A stretch of DNA of 64,000 nucleotides. Source: Streptomyces aurantiacus (GTDB lineage Bacteria; Actinomycetota; Actinomycetes; Streptomycetales; Streptomycetaceae). The notes below the pieces were generated by a model, which was not told the DNA's origin, did not search any database, and was given only the letters and a program-made list of their open reading frames with translations. Positions 18,660 to 26,981 of this stretch are shown piece by piece (within the stretch, counting starts at the first letter, position 1; every line of letters starts with the position of its first letter). The DNA lies in assembly GCF_001418335.1 (NCBI RefSeq), contig NZ_LIPP01000032.1:82132-146131 (forward strand), read 5' to 3'. The translations under genes and the position numbers were made by a program.

Positions 18660-18803
18660 CCCGGGCGCGCCTGGCCCCGGACTTCGGCCGGTGGGACCGG
18701 AGGTGCTCATCCGGAGGCGCTCAGGAAGAACACCGGCCGCCTTATGATGACGTGGCACAGTATTCGGATGCGCAGAGTTGCGTTCACCGCAGGGAGAATG
18801 CCC

Positions 18804-19712
18804 ATGGGCACCGCAGAGGCCGACCATTCACTGTCCGACAGCGGGATTCAGGCCGGCCGGTCGGCCGGTCCTGTGGTGCCGCGTCTGATATTGGGCGCAC
18901 GGCTGCGCGTACTGCGGGAGGAGAAGGGGATCTCCCGCGAGACCGCGGGGCATGTCATCCGCGCCTCCCGGTCCAAGATCAGCCGACTGGAGGCCGGCCG
19001 CCACGGGTTCAAACCGCGTGACGTGGCCGACCTGCTCACGCTCTACGAAGTCACGGACGACGCCGAGCGCGCCACCTTGCTGACGCTGGCCGAAGAGACC
19101 AACGCCTCCGCCTGGTGGCGGTACTACGGCGACGTGGTGCCCGCCTGGATGCACATCTACCTCGGGGCCGAACAGGCGGCGGATGTCGTCCGCTGCTTCG
19201 AGGTCCAACGCGTTCCCGGCCTCCTGCAGACCCCCGCCTACGCGCGCGCCTCCATCCTGCTCGCCCACCCGGACGCCAAACCGAACGAACTCGACCGACG
19301 CGTCAGACTGCGGATGACGCGTCAGCTGATCCTGCACCGGCAGCCGACGGCCGCCCAGCTCTGGGCCGTGATCGACGAGGCGGCGCTGCGTCGCCCGGTG
19401 GGCGGCTCCGACACGATGCGCGCCCAGCTCAGGCATCTCATCAAGATCAGCAGGCTCCCGCAGGTCAGCGTCCAGATCATCCCGTTCGACGCCGGCGGCT
19501 ACGCGGCCGAAGGCGGCCCGTTCACCATCCTGCGCCTGCCCGGTGGTCAGCTGCCCGACGTGGTCCACCTCGAACAGCTCGCCACCGCCCTCTATCCCGG
19601 CAAGCCGGCCGAGATCGAGCGCTACCGCCATGCCATGGACCAGCTGGTCCTCGCAGCCGATGCACCCGAGGAGACACCCACGATCCTCCACCGCATCCTC
19701 CAGGAAACCTGA
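18804..19712 (+). CDS. XRE-family regulator with DUF5753-type C-terminus
   Basis: A 302-residue protein: an N-terminal HTH_31 domain (LGARLRVLREEKGISRETAGHVI, then SRSKISRLEAGRHGFKPRDVADLLTLY) and a C-terminal domain with WWRYYGDVVPAWMHIYLGAEQAADVVRCFEVQRVPGLLQT, the mark of the DUF5753 group. Streptomyces carries dozens of these, usually next to a small DUF397 gene; none follows here. ATG at 18804 is chosen because AGGGAG stands seven bases upstream; ATG at 18768 would give a longer N-terminus. The target is unknown. Confidence 0.88.
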   Translation: MGTAEADHSLSDSGIQAGRSAGPVVPRLILGARLRVLREEKGISRETAGHVIRASRSKISRLEAGRHGFKPRDVADLLTLYEVTDDAERATLLTLAEETNASAWWRYYGDVVPAWMHIYLGAEQAADVVRCFEVQRVPGLLQTPAYARASILLAHPDAKPNELDRRVRLRMTRQLILHRQPTAAQLWAVIDEAALRRPVGGSDTMRAQLRHLIKISRLPQVSVQIIPFDAGGYAAEGGPFTILRLPGGQLPDVVHLEQLATALYPGKPAEIERYRHAMDQLVLAADAPEETPTILHRILQET

Positions 19713-19753
19713 TCCCGGAAAGCTGATCCCGGCCGGGGGGTGCGCCGGCGGCC

Positions 19754-20569
19754 TCAGCGCTTGAGGGCGACACCGCCGTACTGGTGCACCTCGGCGGGCA
19801 GCCCCAGGGCCTCGGTGTCGGGACGCCAGCGCGAGCACGACGCCACACCCGGTTCGAGCAGCTCCAGACCGTCGAAGTAACCCTCGATCCGCTCGGGGCT
19901 GCGAAGGATGTACGGGATCGAGCCACCCTCGTTGTACTGCTGGATGGCCTCGACGTAGGCCTCACTGGTGTCGGTGCTGTCGTACTGCACGAGGTAACTG
20001 CCGGGCGGCAGCGCGTCCACCAGTTGCCGCACGATGGCGCGTGCCTGGTCGTAGTCCTCGATGTGGCCCAGGATGCCCATCAGCATGAGAGCGACCGGCC
20101 GGTCGAAGTCCAGCGTCTTCGCGGCTTCCCGCACGATCGCACTCGGCTCGCGCAGGTCGGCGTCGACGTAGTTGGTGACACCTTCCGGTGTGCTGGTGAG
20201 CAGCGCGCGGGCGTGCGCCAGCACCAGCGGATCGTTGTCGACGTAGACGATCCGGCTCTCGGGGGCCACCCGTTGGGCGATCTGATGGGTGTTGTCCACG
20301 TTGGGCAGTCCGGTGCCGATGTCCAGGAACTGCCGGATGCCCTCTTCGGCGGCCAGATGGCGAACGGCGCGGGCGAGGAAGTACCGGGCGGCACGCGCGC
20401 CGGTCTCGATACCTGGGAAGGTGGCGCGGAACGCGTCGCCGGCCTGCCGGTCGACCTCGTAGTTGTCCTTCCCGCCCAGCCAGTAGTTCCAGATCCGGGC
20501 CGACTGCGGTACGGAGGTGTCGATCTTGGAGATCGTCTCCGGCCCGGAGTTCTCTGCCTCATCAGTCAT
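19754..20569 (-). CDS. SAM-dependent methyltransferase, SAV2177 (DUF574) family
   Basis: A 271-residue actinobacterial methyltransferase-fold protein. The N-terminal signature SARIWNYWLGGKDNYEVDR defines the family and FLDIGTGLPNVDNTHQIA is the SAM-binding loop; the C-terminus ends in EVHQYGGVALKR. Substrates of the family are unknown. It converges on the XRE/DUF5753 gene. These two families often sit together in Streptomyces, so a shared regulatory role is possible but not shown. ATG at 20569 starts directly at the conserved acidic leader MTDEAENS. Confidence 0.88.
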   Translation of the reverse strand: MTDEAENSGPETISKIDTSVPQSARIWNYWLGGKDNYEVDRQAGDAFRATFPGIETGARAARYFLARAVRHLAAEEGIRQFLDIGTGLPNVDNTHQIAQRVAPESRIVYVDNDPLVLAHARALLTSTPEGVTNYVDADLREPSAIVREAAKTLDFDRPVALMLMGILGHIEDYDQARAIVRQLVDALPPGSYLVQYDSTDTSEAYVEAIQQYNEGGSIPYILRSPERIEGYFDGLELLEPGVASCSRWRPDTEALGLPAEVHQYGGVALKR

Positions 20570-20699
20570 GGACGCTCCTGTGCGTACGTAGTGGGAGAAA
20601 CGCGAAACCGTCGAACACCGGTCGTGGGCGCCCACGTTATTCCTCACGCCCCGGCTCGGGCACGTCTGCCGCGCCCAACCTGCCCCCGTCGGCCACCCG

Positions 20700-21098
20700 T
20701 TGGCTTGATTAGAGTGGTGCCGGCGCCCCTGAGGAGGTCCTCCAGTTGGTCCATGGTGCGGGGTCCGATGATGGCGGAGGTGACGTCCGGGTGGGCGGTG
20801 GCGAAGGCCACGGCCAGGTGGGTGAGGGGCATGCCGGCCTGTTCGGCGACGGGCAGGAGTTGTTCGACGGCGCCGAGCTTGCGCTGCGGTTGGGGCCCTC
20901 GCCCATCGGCCCGTTGAACTTGGTGGCCAGCACCACCTCGTCGCGGCGCCCCTTGAGGGCTTTGCCGACGATCTCTTCGGTCTCGCTGTAGCCGTACACG
21001 TCGGCGGTGTCGACGAGGTTGACGCCCGCGCCCAACGCCCGGTGGATCATGCGCCCGCAGTCGTCGTGGTCCGGGTTGCCCATCCTGCCGAACATCAT
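20700..21098 (-). pseudogene. Aldo/keto reductase remnant with internal deletion
   Basis: Reading the minus strand from 21098, the first about 70 residues match the start of the aldo/keto reductase barrel ([13 protein letters not shown], then [23 protein letters not shown] and [18 protein letters not shown]). A different frame from about 20895 to 20705 matches the far C-terminus ([31 protein letters not shown], then [14 protein letters not shown]). The intervening roughly 150 residues, including the catalytic Lys/His region, are missing, and the first 20 or so residues are absent too. This is a decayed gene, not a functional enzyme. Confidence 0.85.
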
Positions 21099-21203
21099 GG
21101 TGCAAACGTCTTCTCTACACGTTCTGCGTGTTCTGCACGCGGTCCGGGCCGACGCGTGGCTGCGGCGGCGGCCCGGACGCGGGTCCGATGTCAGGCGGCC
21201 GGA

Positions 21204-21626
21204 TCAGCCGTTGTACGGGGCGGTGACGTCCAGGACCCAGGTCACGCCGAACCGGTCGGTGAGCATGCCGTAGAGCGGCGCCCACTGCGCCGGCTCCAGC
21301 GGCCGCACGACCGTCGAGCCCTCGGCGAGCTTGTGCCACAAGGCGCTGATCTCATCGGCGGCGTCACCGCGCACGGAGACGAAGAACGGGTTCTGGCCCT
21401 GGTTCCAGGGCAGTTGCGAGGGCACGTCGTAGGCCATGATGTGGAAGCCGTTGTCCGCGACCACCTCGCCCCACATCACCCAGTCCACCTCGTTCTCGTT
21501 CTGTACGTTGCCGGCGTCCTTGTAGGTGACGGCGACGGTGCGTCCGCCGAAGACCCACTGATAGAAGTCCAGCGCCTCGCGCGCGGCACCCCGGAAGTTC
21601 AGATGGGTGGTGGTCGTGACAGACAT
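21204..21626 (-). CDS. VOC-family protein (PhnB/glyoxalase-like)
   Basis: A 140-residue member of the vicinal oxygen chelate fold, PhnB-like branch. Its N-terminus SVTTTTHLNFRGAAREALDFYQWVFGG and C-terminus PLYGMLTDRFGVTWVLDVTAPYNG are typical of this single-module form. Function of the branch is uncertain; members are annotated as glyoxalase or resistance proteins without proof. A promoter for it could lie in the 215-base gap shared with the Rrf2 gene, which runs the other way. Confidence 0.85.
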   Translation of the reverse strand: MSVTTTTHLNFRGAAREALDFYQWVFGGRTVAVTYKDAGNVQNENEVDWVMWGEVVADNGFHIMAYDVPSQLPWNQGQNPFFVSVRGDAADEISALWHKLAEGSTVVRPLEPAQWAPLYGMLTDRFGVTWVLDVTAPYNG

Positions 21627-21871
21627 GTCTGCTCCTTGCCTTCGATTCGACGAATGAGCGCCGCTGCAACGAACCTCGCGCCCGGCGCGGCCCCGGGACC
21701 TGGTGCGATGTCCCTCGGCGGCTCGGAAACCAACTTTCCACGGGTAGCGGCCAGGAAATGTCCTCTACTGCGCCGGAACGAGAGCCTGAACGAGAGATCA
21801 CCGACTGCGATCAGAGCGACTGCGGTCGAGTAAACGTAGCCATGGCGGCTACGGAAGGGCAGGATGGTGGC

Positions 21872-22318
21872 ATGGCCCGGTCCACCAACACCCAGTTCGC
21901 CGTCGCCGTGCACGTACTGACCTACTTGGCCGGCGTCACCGAGGGCCGCACCGTCAGCTCGGAGGAACTCTCCAAGAGTGCCAACGTCAATCCCGTCTAC
22001 GTACGCCGCGTACTAGGACCGCTGCGCGGTGCGCGGCTGGTCCGATCACGTTCAGGCGTCCACGGAGGATGGGAACTGACGGCCGACCCCGCGGACATCA
22101 CGCTCGAACAGGTCTGGCTGCTGCTCCAGGGCGACACTCCGGTACTGGGCCTGCACGGCCCCGACCCTGCCTGCGCGACGGGCCGCAGCGTGCAGAAGAC
22201 CCTGACCGCGCTCGACCGAACGGTCGCCGACGCGGTGGCGACCGCGCTCGGACGGTTCACCGTGCGCGACGCCTTGGCGGGCGTAACGGAACCGGCACAC
22301 CCGCTCGACACCGACTGA
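21872..22318 (+). CDS. Rrf2-family transcriptional regulator
   Basis: A 148-residue Rrf2-type winged helix protein: STNTQFAVAVHVLTYLAGVTEGRTVSSEELSKSANVNPVYVRRVLGPLRGARLVRSRSGVHGGWEL is the characteristic DNA-binding part. Only one cysteine (in PDPACATGR) is present, so the three-cysteine iron-sulfur ligand set of IscR/NsrR is missing; this points to the YwnA/CymR-like branch. ATG at 21872 is preferred over 21842 because it sits just before the conserved helix and follows an AGGATGG stretch. It is divergent from the VOC gene and may control it or the DUF4396 gene 78 bases downstream. Confidence 0.85.
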   Translation: MARSTNTQFAVAVHVLTYLAGVTEGRTVSSEELSKSANVNPVYVRRVLGPLRGARLVRSRSGVHGGWELTADPADITLEQVWLLLQGDTPVLGLHGPDPACATGRSVQKTLTALDRTVADAVATALGRFTVRDALAGVTEPAHPLDTD

Positions 22319-22396
22319 CCGCCACCCGGAGTCGTCCCACCCGCTCCGTTGTGGGTACGCGGCAGGGAACAGTCGCACACCGGAACGGGACACGGG

Positions 22397-22936
22397 ATGA
22401 CCGACATGGAACACAGTCCGCACCACACCGGCACCGCCCAGGGCCATGAGCACGGCCGCCCCGATGACCATCACGACGACCATCACGAGCACCCGCACGG
22501 CGGTGCGTCCTGGTCCATGGCCGTGCAGGCGACGCTGCACTGTCTGACCGGCTGTGCCATCGGCGAGATCCTCGGCATGGTGATCGGCACCGCCCTGATG
22601 TGGGGCAACGTGCCCACCATGATCCTGGCCATCGCGCTGGCGTTCCTGTTCGGCTACTCCTTCACCCTGTTCGCGGTGGTCCGGGCCGGCCTCAACCTCA
22701 AGGCGGCATTCAAGGTGGCCCTGGCCGCCGACACCGTCTCGATCGCCGTCATGGAACTCGTCGACAACGGCATCGTCGCCGTCGTCCCGGGTGCCATGGA
22801 CGCCCACCTGTCCGAGGGACTGTTCTGGGCGACCCTGCTGGGCGGACTCGCCATCGCCTTCGTGATCACCACCCCGGTCAACAAGTGGATGATCGGCCGC
22901 GGCAAGGGACACGCCGTCGTCCACGCCTACCACTGA
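22397..22936 (+). CDS. DUF4396 membrane protein with histidine-rich N-terminus
   Basis: A 179-residue protein. Residues 5 to 36 are extremely rich in histidine (HSPHHTGTAQGHEHG and HHDDHHEHPH), which suggests metal binding. The rest has four hydrophobic segments beginning at ATLHCLTGCAIGEILGMVIG, the DUF4396 signature, and including TMILAIALAFLFGYSFTLFA and LGGLAIAFVITTPVNKWM. The family's function is unknown. It follows the Rrf2 regulator in the same direction at 78 bases, so the pair may be linked. ATG at 22397 is the start that leads into the His-rich region. Confidence 0.85.
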   Translation: MTDMEHSPHHTGTAQGHEHGRPDDHHDDHHEHPHGGASWSMAVQATLHCLTGCAIGEILGMVIGTALMWGNVPTMILAIALAFLFGYSFTLFAVVRAGLNLKAAFKVALAADTVSIAVMELVDNGIVAVVPGAMDAHLSEGLFWATLLGGLAIAFVITTPVNKWMIGRGKGHAVVHAYH

Positions 22937-23285
22937 CCGGCGCCGCGCCCGGTCCGCTGCCCGGCCACGCGGCATAGGCGAACACATTTTCCAGGGTCCG
23001 CGGCCGAATGCCGGGCCGGTCGGGGACGGCGCACCCACGGATGGCAGCGCGGACCTGTTTGCTCTTCACGCACCGGGCAACTCGCGAGGCGGTCTCCATG
23101 TCCCCGCACTCACCGACGAAGATCGGTCGCAAGTCTGCCCATTGGAGTCGGGAGCACCGCCCGGGCGACGATGTCCACGGTGTCGCCACATCACACCGCT
23201 CGTTCGGCAGACCCGCTCCCCGGTGCCGCACCGTCCACCGTCCACCCGTGCCGGCACCCTGGGCGTTCCACCTCAGCCACTCAGG
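22937..23285. other. Intergenic stretch without a supported gene
   Basis: Between the DUF4396 stop and the end of the beta-propeller gene I see no reading frame with family resemblance or a good ribosome site. The codon pattern of the minus-strand frame here is not convincing. Possible terminators for both convergent genes may be present, but no strong hairpin stands out. Confidence 0.5.
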
Positions 23286-25178
23286 TCATTGGGACAGAAC
23301 ATCCTGTGTGAGGAAGAGCGGCATCGAGTCCTCCCACTGGCTGTCGGTCAGCATCTGTTTGCCGGAACCGTCCGCGTTCATGCTGAAGATCTGGCCGTAG
23401 GGCTGGAACGTGTCGTCGTACAGCGCCGCTTCTTCCCGGAAGCCGTACATACCGCTGCTGTACAGAATTCGGCCGTCGTAGTTCCAGACGGCGTGACCGT
23501 CGTTGGCGCCGCTGCTCGTCAGGACCTTCAGGCCGCTTCCGTCAGGTTTGACGGTGCATACGTCGAAGTTGGTGGAGCTCGTCCTCCGGGTGAAGAGGAT
23601 GAGCTTGCCGTCCCGGGACCAGTCGGGCAGGTTGTCGGACTCGGTGGTGAGGACGGTCGTCGCGCCGGTCTTGAGGTCGAGGATGCGCAGGCCCATTTCC
23701 TGGCCCCACACGCGGTAGACGATCCGGTTGCCGTCCTGCGAATAGCTCGGGAAGCCCGCGTTGCCCGTGCCGTCCGTGAGCACCTGGTGCGAGGAACCGT
23801 CGCTGGGCACCCGCACCAGTACGGCGCTGCTCGTCGCCCGTGTCTGGAACCAGCCGCCCACGCCGAACGCGATCCATTTGCCGTCGTGCGACCAGGCGGG
23901 CCGGAACGCGCCGGCCAGCCCCTTGGCGACCATCGCCGGGTCAAGGCCCGAGGTCGAGCTGTCGAATACGACCCTCTGGTCCGAACCGTCCGCGCGCATG
24001 GTGACGATCGAGGAGTTGCCGAGCTGCTTGTCGGTGATCGCGAGGCGCCCGTCCTTGGACAGCGCGGGGAACACGTCGCAGAAGCGGTAGTCCCAGTCCG
24101 CGTTCCAGCTGTGGAGCGGAGCGTCGAGTGCGCGCGTCGTGTGGTCGAGCTTCTCGTAGATCACCGATTCCCCGTCCGGCGACCAGACCGGAGAGCGCAG
24201 CGCCCGCTTGACGGACGGCCGCGTGCCCGAGACATAGGCCAGCCCTTCGTCGGCTCCACCCTTGACGAGGTAACCGATCTCCGTCGCGCCCACATACTGG
24301 GGTGCCACCTTCAGGTGGGGGCCGGAGGTGTGCTCGACGCGCGCGCCGGTAGCCACGTCGACCGAGACGATCTGGGACTCCACGGTCCCGATGGCCTCCG
24401 GGCGGTGCGCGCCCCAGGTTCCTTCGACGGATATCTCGTAGAAGACGATCCGGGAACCGTCGAGCGACCACTTCGGTGAGCCGAGGCAGTATCCGTCCCG
24501 GGTCGCGACCTGGCGGAAGCCCGTGCCGTTCGGCCGGATGATGTAGACGCTCAGCTCCTGTGTGTGCTCCCAGCCGGTGCCGTTGCCGTGCCCGCGCCAG
24601 GTGGTGTTGCGGTCGCTGGAGAAGGCGATCCACCGGCTGTCGGGCGACCAGGCGGGCCGGAAGTGGCCGTCCGGGCTCGCGGGGTCGCCGGCGAGCGCCG
24701 CGGTGCCTGTCAGGTTGGTCAGTTTCTTCGTGGTGAGGTCGATCAACCAGATCCGTGTTCTGTGGTCTCCGCTCGTGGTGACGAAGGCCGCCTTCGTGCC
24801 GTCGGGCGACGGCACGGCCCAGTCGTTCATCGCCGAGTTGACCACCAGGGGCTGAACGCCCGAACCATCTGTTCCGACCCGGTAGAGGCAGGAGTTGCCG
24901 TCGCCCGTCCGTTCCGACGTGAAGAACACCGAGGCGCCGTCGGCGGAGAAGGTCGCGTGGTAGTCGAACGCCGCGTTCTGCAGCAGCGCGCGTTCGTCGG
25001 AGCCGTCGGCGTTCGCGAGGTACAGGGCGGACGAGGAGGGGCCGATACGGTTCATCAGCATCACCCCCTTCTTGCCTGAGGCCGCCGCGGCCACGGCGAA
25101 CGGCCTGGGCAGCAGCGCGGCGCCGGCGACGCCCGCGCCGGCTGCGAGAAGTGCTCGACGCTTCATGTCGGGTGACAT
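23286..25178 (-). CDS. Tat-exported TolB/PD40-type beta-propeller protein
   Basis: A 630-residue protein that starts MSPDMKRRALLAAGAGVAGAALL, a twin-arginine-like signal, so it is probably outside the membrane. The body consists of repeated WD40-like PD40 units, for example WSPDSRWIAFSSDR, WSPDGESVIYEK, WSHDGKWIAFGVG, YSQDGNRIVYR and WSRDGKLILFTRR, giving at least seven blades. Such propellers bind or scan ligands; no catalytic domain is fused. ATG at 25178 has AAAGGA 11 bases upstream. Its promoter region carries two TTGTCNGACAA-type sites, which ties it to the neighbouring catabolic cluster. Confidence 0.82.
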   Translation of the reverse strand: MSPDMKRRALLAAGAGVAGAALLPRPFAVAAAASGKKGVMLMNRIGPSSSALYLANADGSDERALLQNAAFDYHATFSADGASVFFTSERTGDGNSCLYRVGTDGSGVQPLVVNSAMNDWAVPSPDGTKAAFVTTSGDHRTRIWLIDLTTKKLTNLTGTAALAGDPASPDGHFRPAWSPDSRWIAFSSDRNTTWRGHGNGTGWEHTQELSVYIIRPNGTGFRQVATRDGYCLGSPKWSLDGSRIVFYEISVEGTWGAHRPEAIGTVESQIVSVDVATGARVEHTSGPHLKVAPQYVGATEIGYLVKGGADEGLAYVSGTRPSVKRALRSPVWSPDGESVIYEKLDHTTRALDAPLHSWNADWDYRFCDVFPALSKDGRLAITDKQLGNSSIVTMRADGSDQRVVFDSSTSGLDPAMVAKGLAGAFRPAWSHDGKWIAFGVGGWFQTRATSSAVLVRVPSDGSSHQVLTDGTGNAGFPSYSQDGNRIVYRVWGQEMGLRILDLKTGATTVLTTESDNLPDWSRDGKLILFTRRTSSTNFDVCTVKPDGSGLKVLTSSGANDGHAVWNYDGRILYSSGMYGFREEAALYDDTFQPYGQIFSMNADGSGKQMLTDSQWEDSMPLFLTQDVLSQ

Positions 25179-25344
25179 CGCTGTCTGGGTCCTTTCATCG
25201 GCGACGGACGTACGACCGCTCCGGAGAACCACCGCGCGCTACGGGATCGTCGGCCCCAGGAGGAGTGGGAGCCCTGCCGGCTGCGGCTCAGTTCGGCTTT
25301 CAGGGAGACGCTCGGTTCGCGGATCACATACGTCCACCGTATGG

Positions 25345-25462
25345 ATTGTCGAACAAGTTGGGCGTGACCGTAACACCGGGGAAATCCGCCCACAAGAGAT
25401 CCTGCAAAAACGCGGCGCACACAGCGATGCCTCGCTGCGGATTGCCACTTCTTGTCAGACAA
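25345..25462. promoter_or_regulatory. Two GntR/FCD-type operator candidates upstream of the beta-propeller gene
   Basis: TTGTCAGACAA at 25452 is a perfect 11-base palindrome and TTGTCGAACAA at 25345 is a one-mismatch version. The FadR/FCD subfamily of GntR regulators binds sites of the form T-N-G-T-N(2-3)-A-C-N-A, which both fit. The 490 bases from 25179 to 25668 hold no supported gene; they appear to be the promoter region of the minus-strand propeller gene. The same palindrome occurs at 41.86, 41.97 and 42.37 kb. Confidence 0.65.
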
Positions 25463-25668
25463 TCGAACCGAGCGGAACCGGGTGTTCGAGGCATGCGAGG
25501 GAGGGCGACGGCCGAGAGCTCGGGTGACGGGGCCGTCCTGGCGAGACTGCGTACCGTCACGATGTGGCTGTCGGACTCACCATGCTCGCTCTGCCGCTGT
25601 CCTCCAAGCGGCGCGACCTCACCGGGGCCGGCCGGGGGTGACCGGTCCGGCCCGGCAGAGTCACGTGT

Positions 25669-26910
25669 TCAGGAGCGGGTGGCACCTGCCGTACCGTGCG
25701 AAGAGCGGACACTGATGCAGTCGGGGTTGGGGACGGCTACGGAGGTACCGGTGTCCGTGAGGCGCCCGGATCGCGGGTCCACACGGAAGAGGTCGACCGT
25801 ACTGCTGGCCTCGTTCGCGACGAACAGCCATCGCCCCCCGGGGTGCAGGGTGAAGCTCCACGGGGTGACGCCGCCGCAGGGCAGGCGCTGCGCCTCGGTG
25901 AGCAGGCCGGTCCCGGGGTCGACCGAGAAGACGACCAGCGCGTTGTCACCGCGGTTCGAGGTGTAGACGTGGCGGCCGTCGTGGCTGACGGCCAGTTCGG
26001 CGGCGCTCGTGGTGCCGGTGTGGCCCGGCGCGTTCGTCGTCAGGAGCTGGCGTGGCGTCAGCGTGCCCGCCCTCGGGTCCCACCGCAGGACCTGGATGTC
26101 CGCGGTCAGCTCGTTCAGCAGGTAGACCGTACGCCCGCTCGGATGGAAAGCCAGCCGCCGAGGGCCCGATCCGGCTGCTGTCGCGTACGCCCGGGGTTCC
26201 TCCGGGGTGCCGGCGGACATCCGGTGCGTCGCCCGGTCGTAGTCGTGGATGAACACCCGGTCGGCGCCGAAGTCCGCGATCAGAGCGAATCCACGGCTCG
26301 GGTCGACGACGACGTGGTGCGGGTGCGGCCCCGTCTGTCGCGGATGAGGGCCGGACCCGGTGCCGTGGACCCGGGAGGCGACCGCTCCGAGCCCGCCCTG
26401 CCTGCCGACCGGCACCGTCACGGCGGAGCCGGTCGAGAAGTCGGCGACCAGCAGCGTGTCCGCGTCCTCGTTCAAGCCGATGTACGACAGTCCGCCGTCG
26501 GCGCCGGGGGCCACCTGTGTCTCGACCTCGCCGGTCTGCCGGAGGCTCCCCGAGGCGTCGTCGATGTGGAAGACGCGGATGGTGCCACCCTGCTGGCCGG
26601 CCGCGACGTAGAGGACCGGTCGGGTCGGGTGGACCGCGACCCAGTTCGAACTGACCTCGGCCATGGACCCGAGGGGCGTCATGGTGCCGTGGACGGGGTC
26701 GAACCGTACGGCGTGCACCTGGCTCCGGCCCCAGGTGCCGAGGTAGAGCAGGTCGTTGGACCGGGCCGGCGCGGCGTGAGCCGACGTCGCGGCGAACAGG
26801 GGCACCGCTGCCGCGGTCGACGCGGTGACGGCTGCCAGCACGGTCCTGCGGGTAGGTGTCCTGGGTGACGGTGGCCCATCACCCACGGCGGCGTACGGCG
26901 GTTCGTTCAT
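25669..26910 (-). CDS. Tat-exported lactonase-family seven-bladed beta-propeller
   Basis: A 413-residue protein with a twin-arginine signal (RRTVLAAVTASTAAAVPLFAATSAHAA) followed by a lactonase (6-phosphogluconolactonase/YkgB-type) beta-propeller. Typical blade motifs are LLYLGTWGRSQVHAVRFDP, GPHPRQTGPHPHHVVVDPSRGFALIADFGADRVFIHDYD and GPRRLAFHPSGRTVYLLNELTADIQVL. Members hydrolyse lactones or isomerise muconate-type intermediates (the carboxy-cis,cis-muconate cyclase fold is related), which would suit an aromatic or lactone catabolic cluster. Export signals that its substrate is outside the cell. It is the last gene of the minus-strand cluster, 71 bases after the permease gene. Confidence 0.82.
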   Translation of the reverse strand: MNEPPYAAVGDGPPSPRTPTRRTVLAAVTASTAAAVPLFAATSAHAAPARSNDLLYLGTWGRSQVHAVRFDPVHGTMTPLGSMAEVSSNWVAVHPTRPVLYVAAGQQGGTIRVFHIDDASGSLRQTGEVETQVAPGADGGLSYIGLNEDADTLLVADFSTGSAVTVPVGRQGGLGAVASRVHGTGSGPHPRQTGPHPHHVVVDPSRGFALIADFGADRVFIHDYDRATHRMSAGTPEEPRAYATAAGSGPRRLAFHPSGRTVYLLNELTADIQVLRWDPRAGTLTPRQLLTTNAPGHTGTTSAAELAVSHDGRHVYTSNRGDNALVVFSVDPGTGLLTEAQRLPCGGVTPWSFTLHPGGRWLFVANEASSTVDLFRVDPRSGRLTDTGTSVAVPNPDCISVRSSHGTAGATRS

Positions 26911-26927
26911 CGAGGGCACTGTCCTCT

Positions 26928-26967
26928 CTTCCGGTCTTCCGGTCTTCCGGTCTTCCGGTCTTCCGGC
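26928..26967. repeat. Five tandem copies of an 8-base unit
   Basis: CTTCCGGT is repeated head to tail, four exact copies plus a fifth ending in C, in the short gap between the permease stop and the lactonase start. On the coding strand it reads as a repeated ACCGGAAG just upstream of the lactonase ribosome site. It could vary in number by slippage and so change the spacing of the 5' leader. Confidence 0.9.
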
Positions 26968-26981
26968 CGGGCGGTCGTGGT

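Noticed and set aside
22878..23231. A 117-codon minus-strand frame between DUF4396 and the beta-propeller.
   Set aside because: No family resemblance, poor codon pattern and overlap with the end of the DUF4396 gene.
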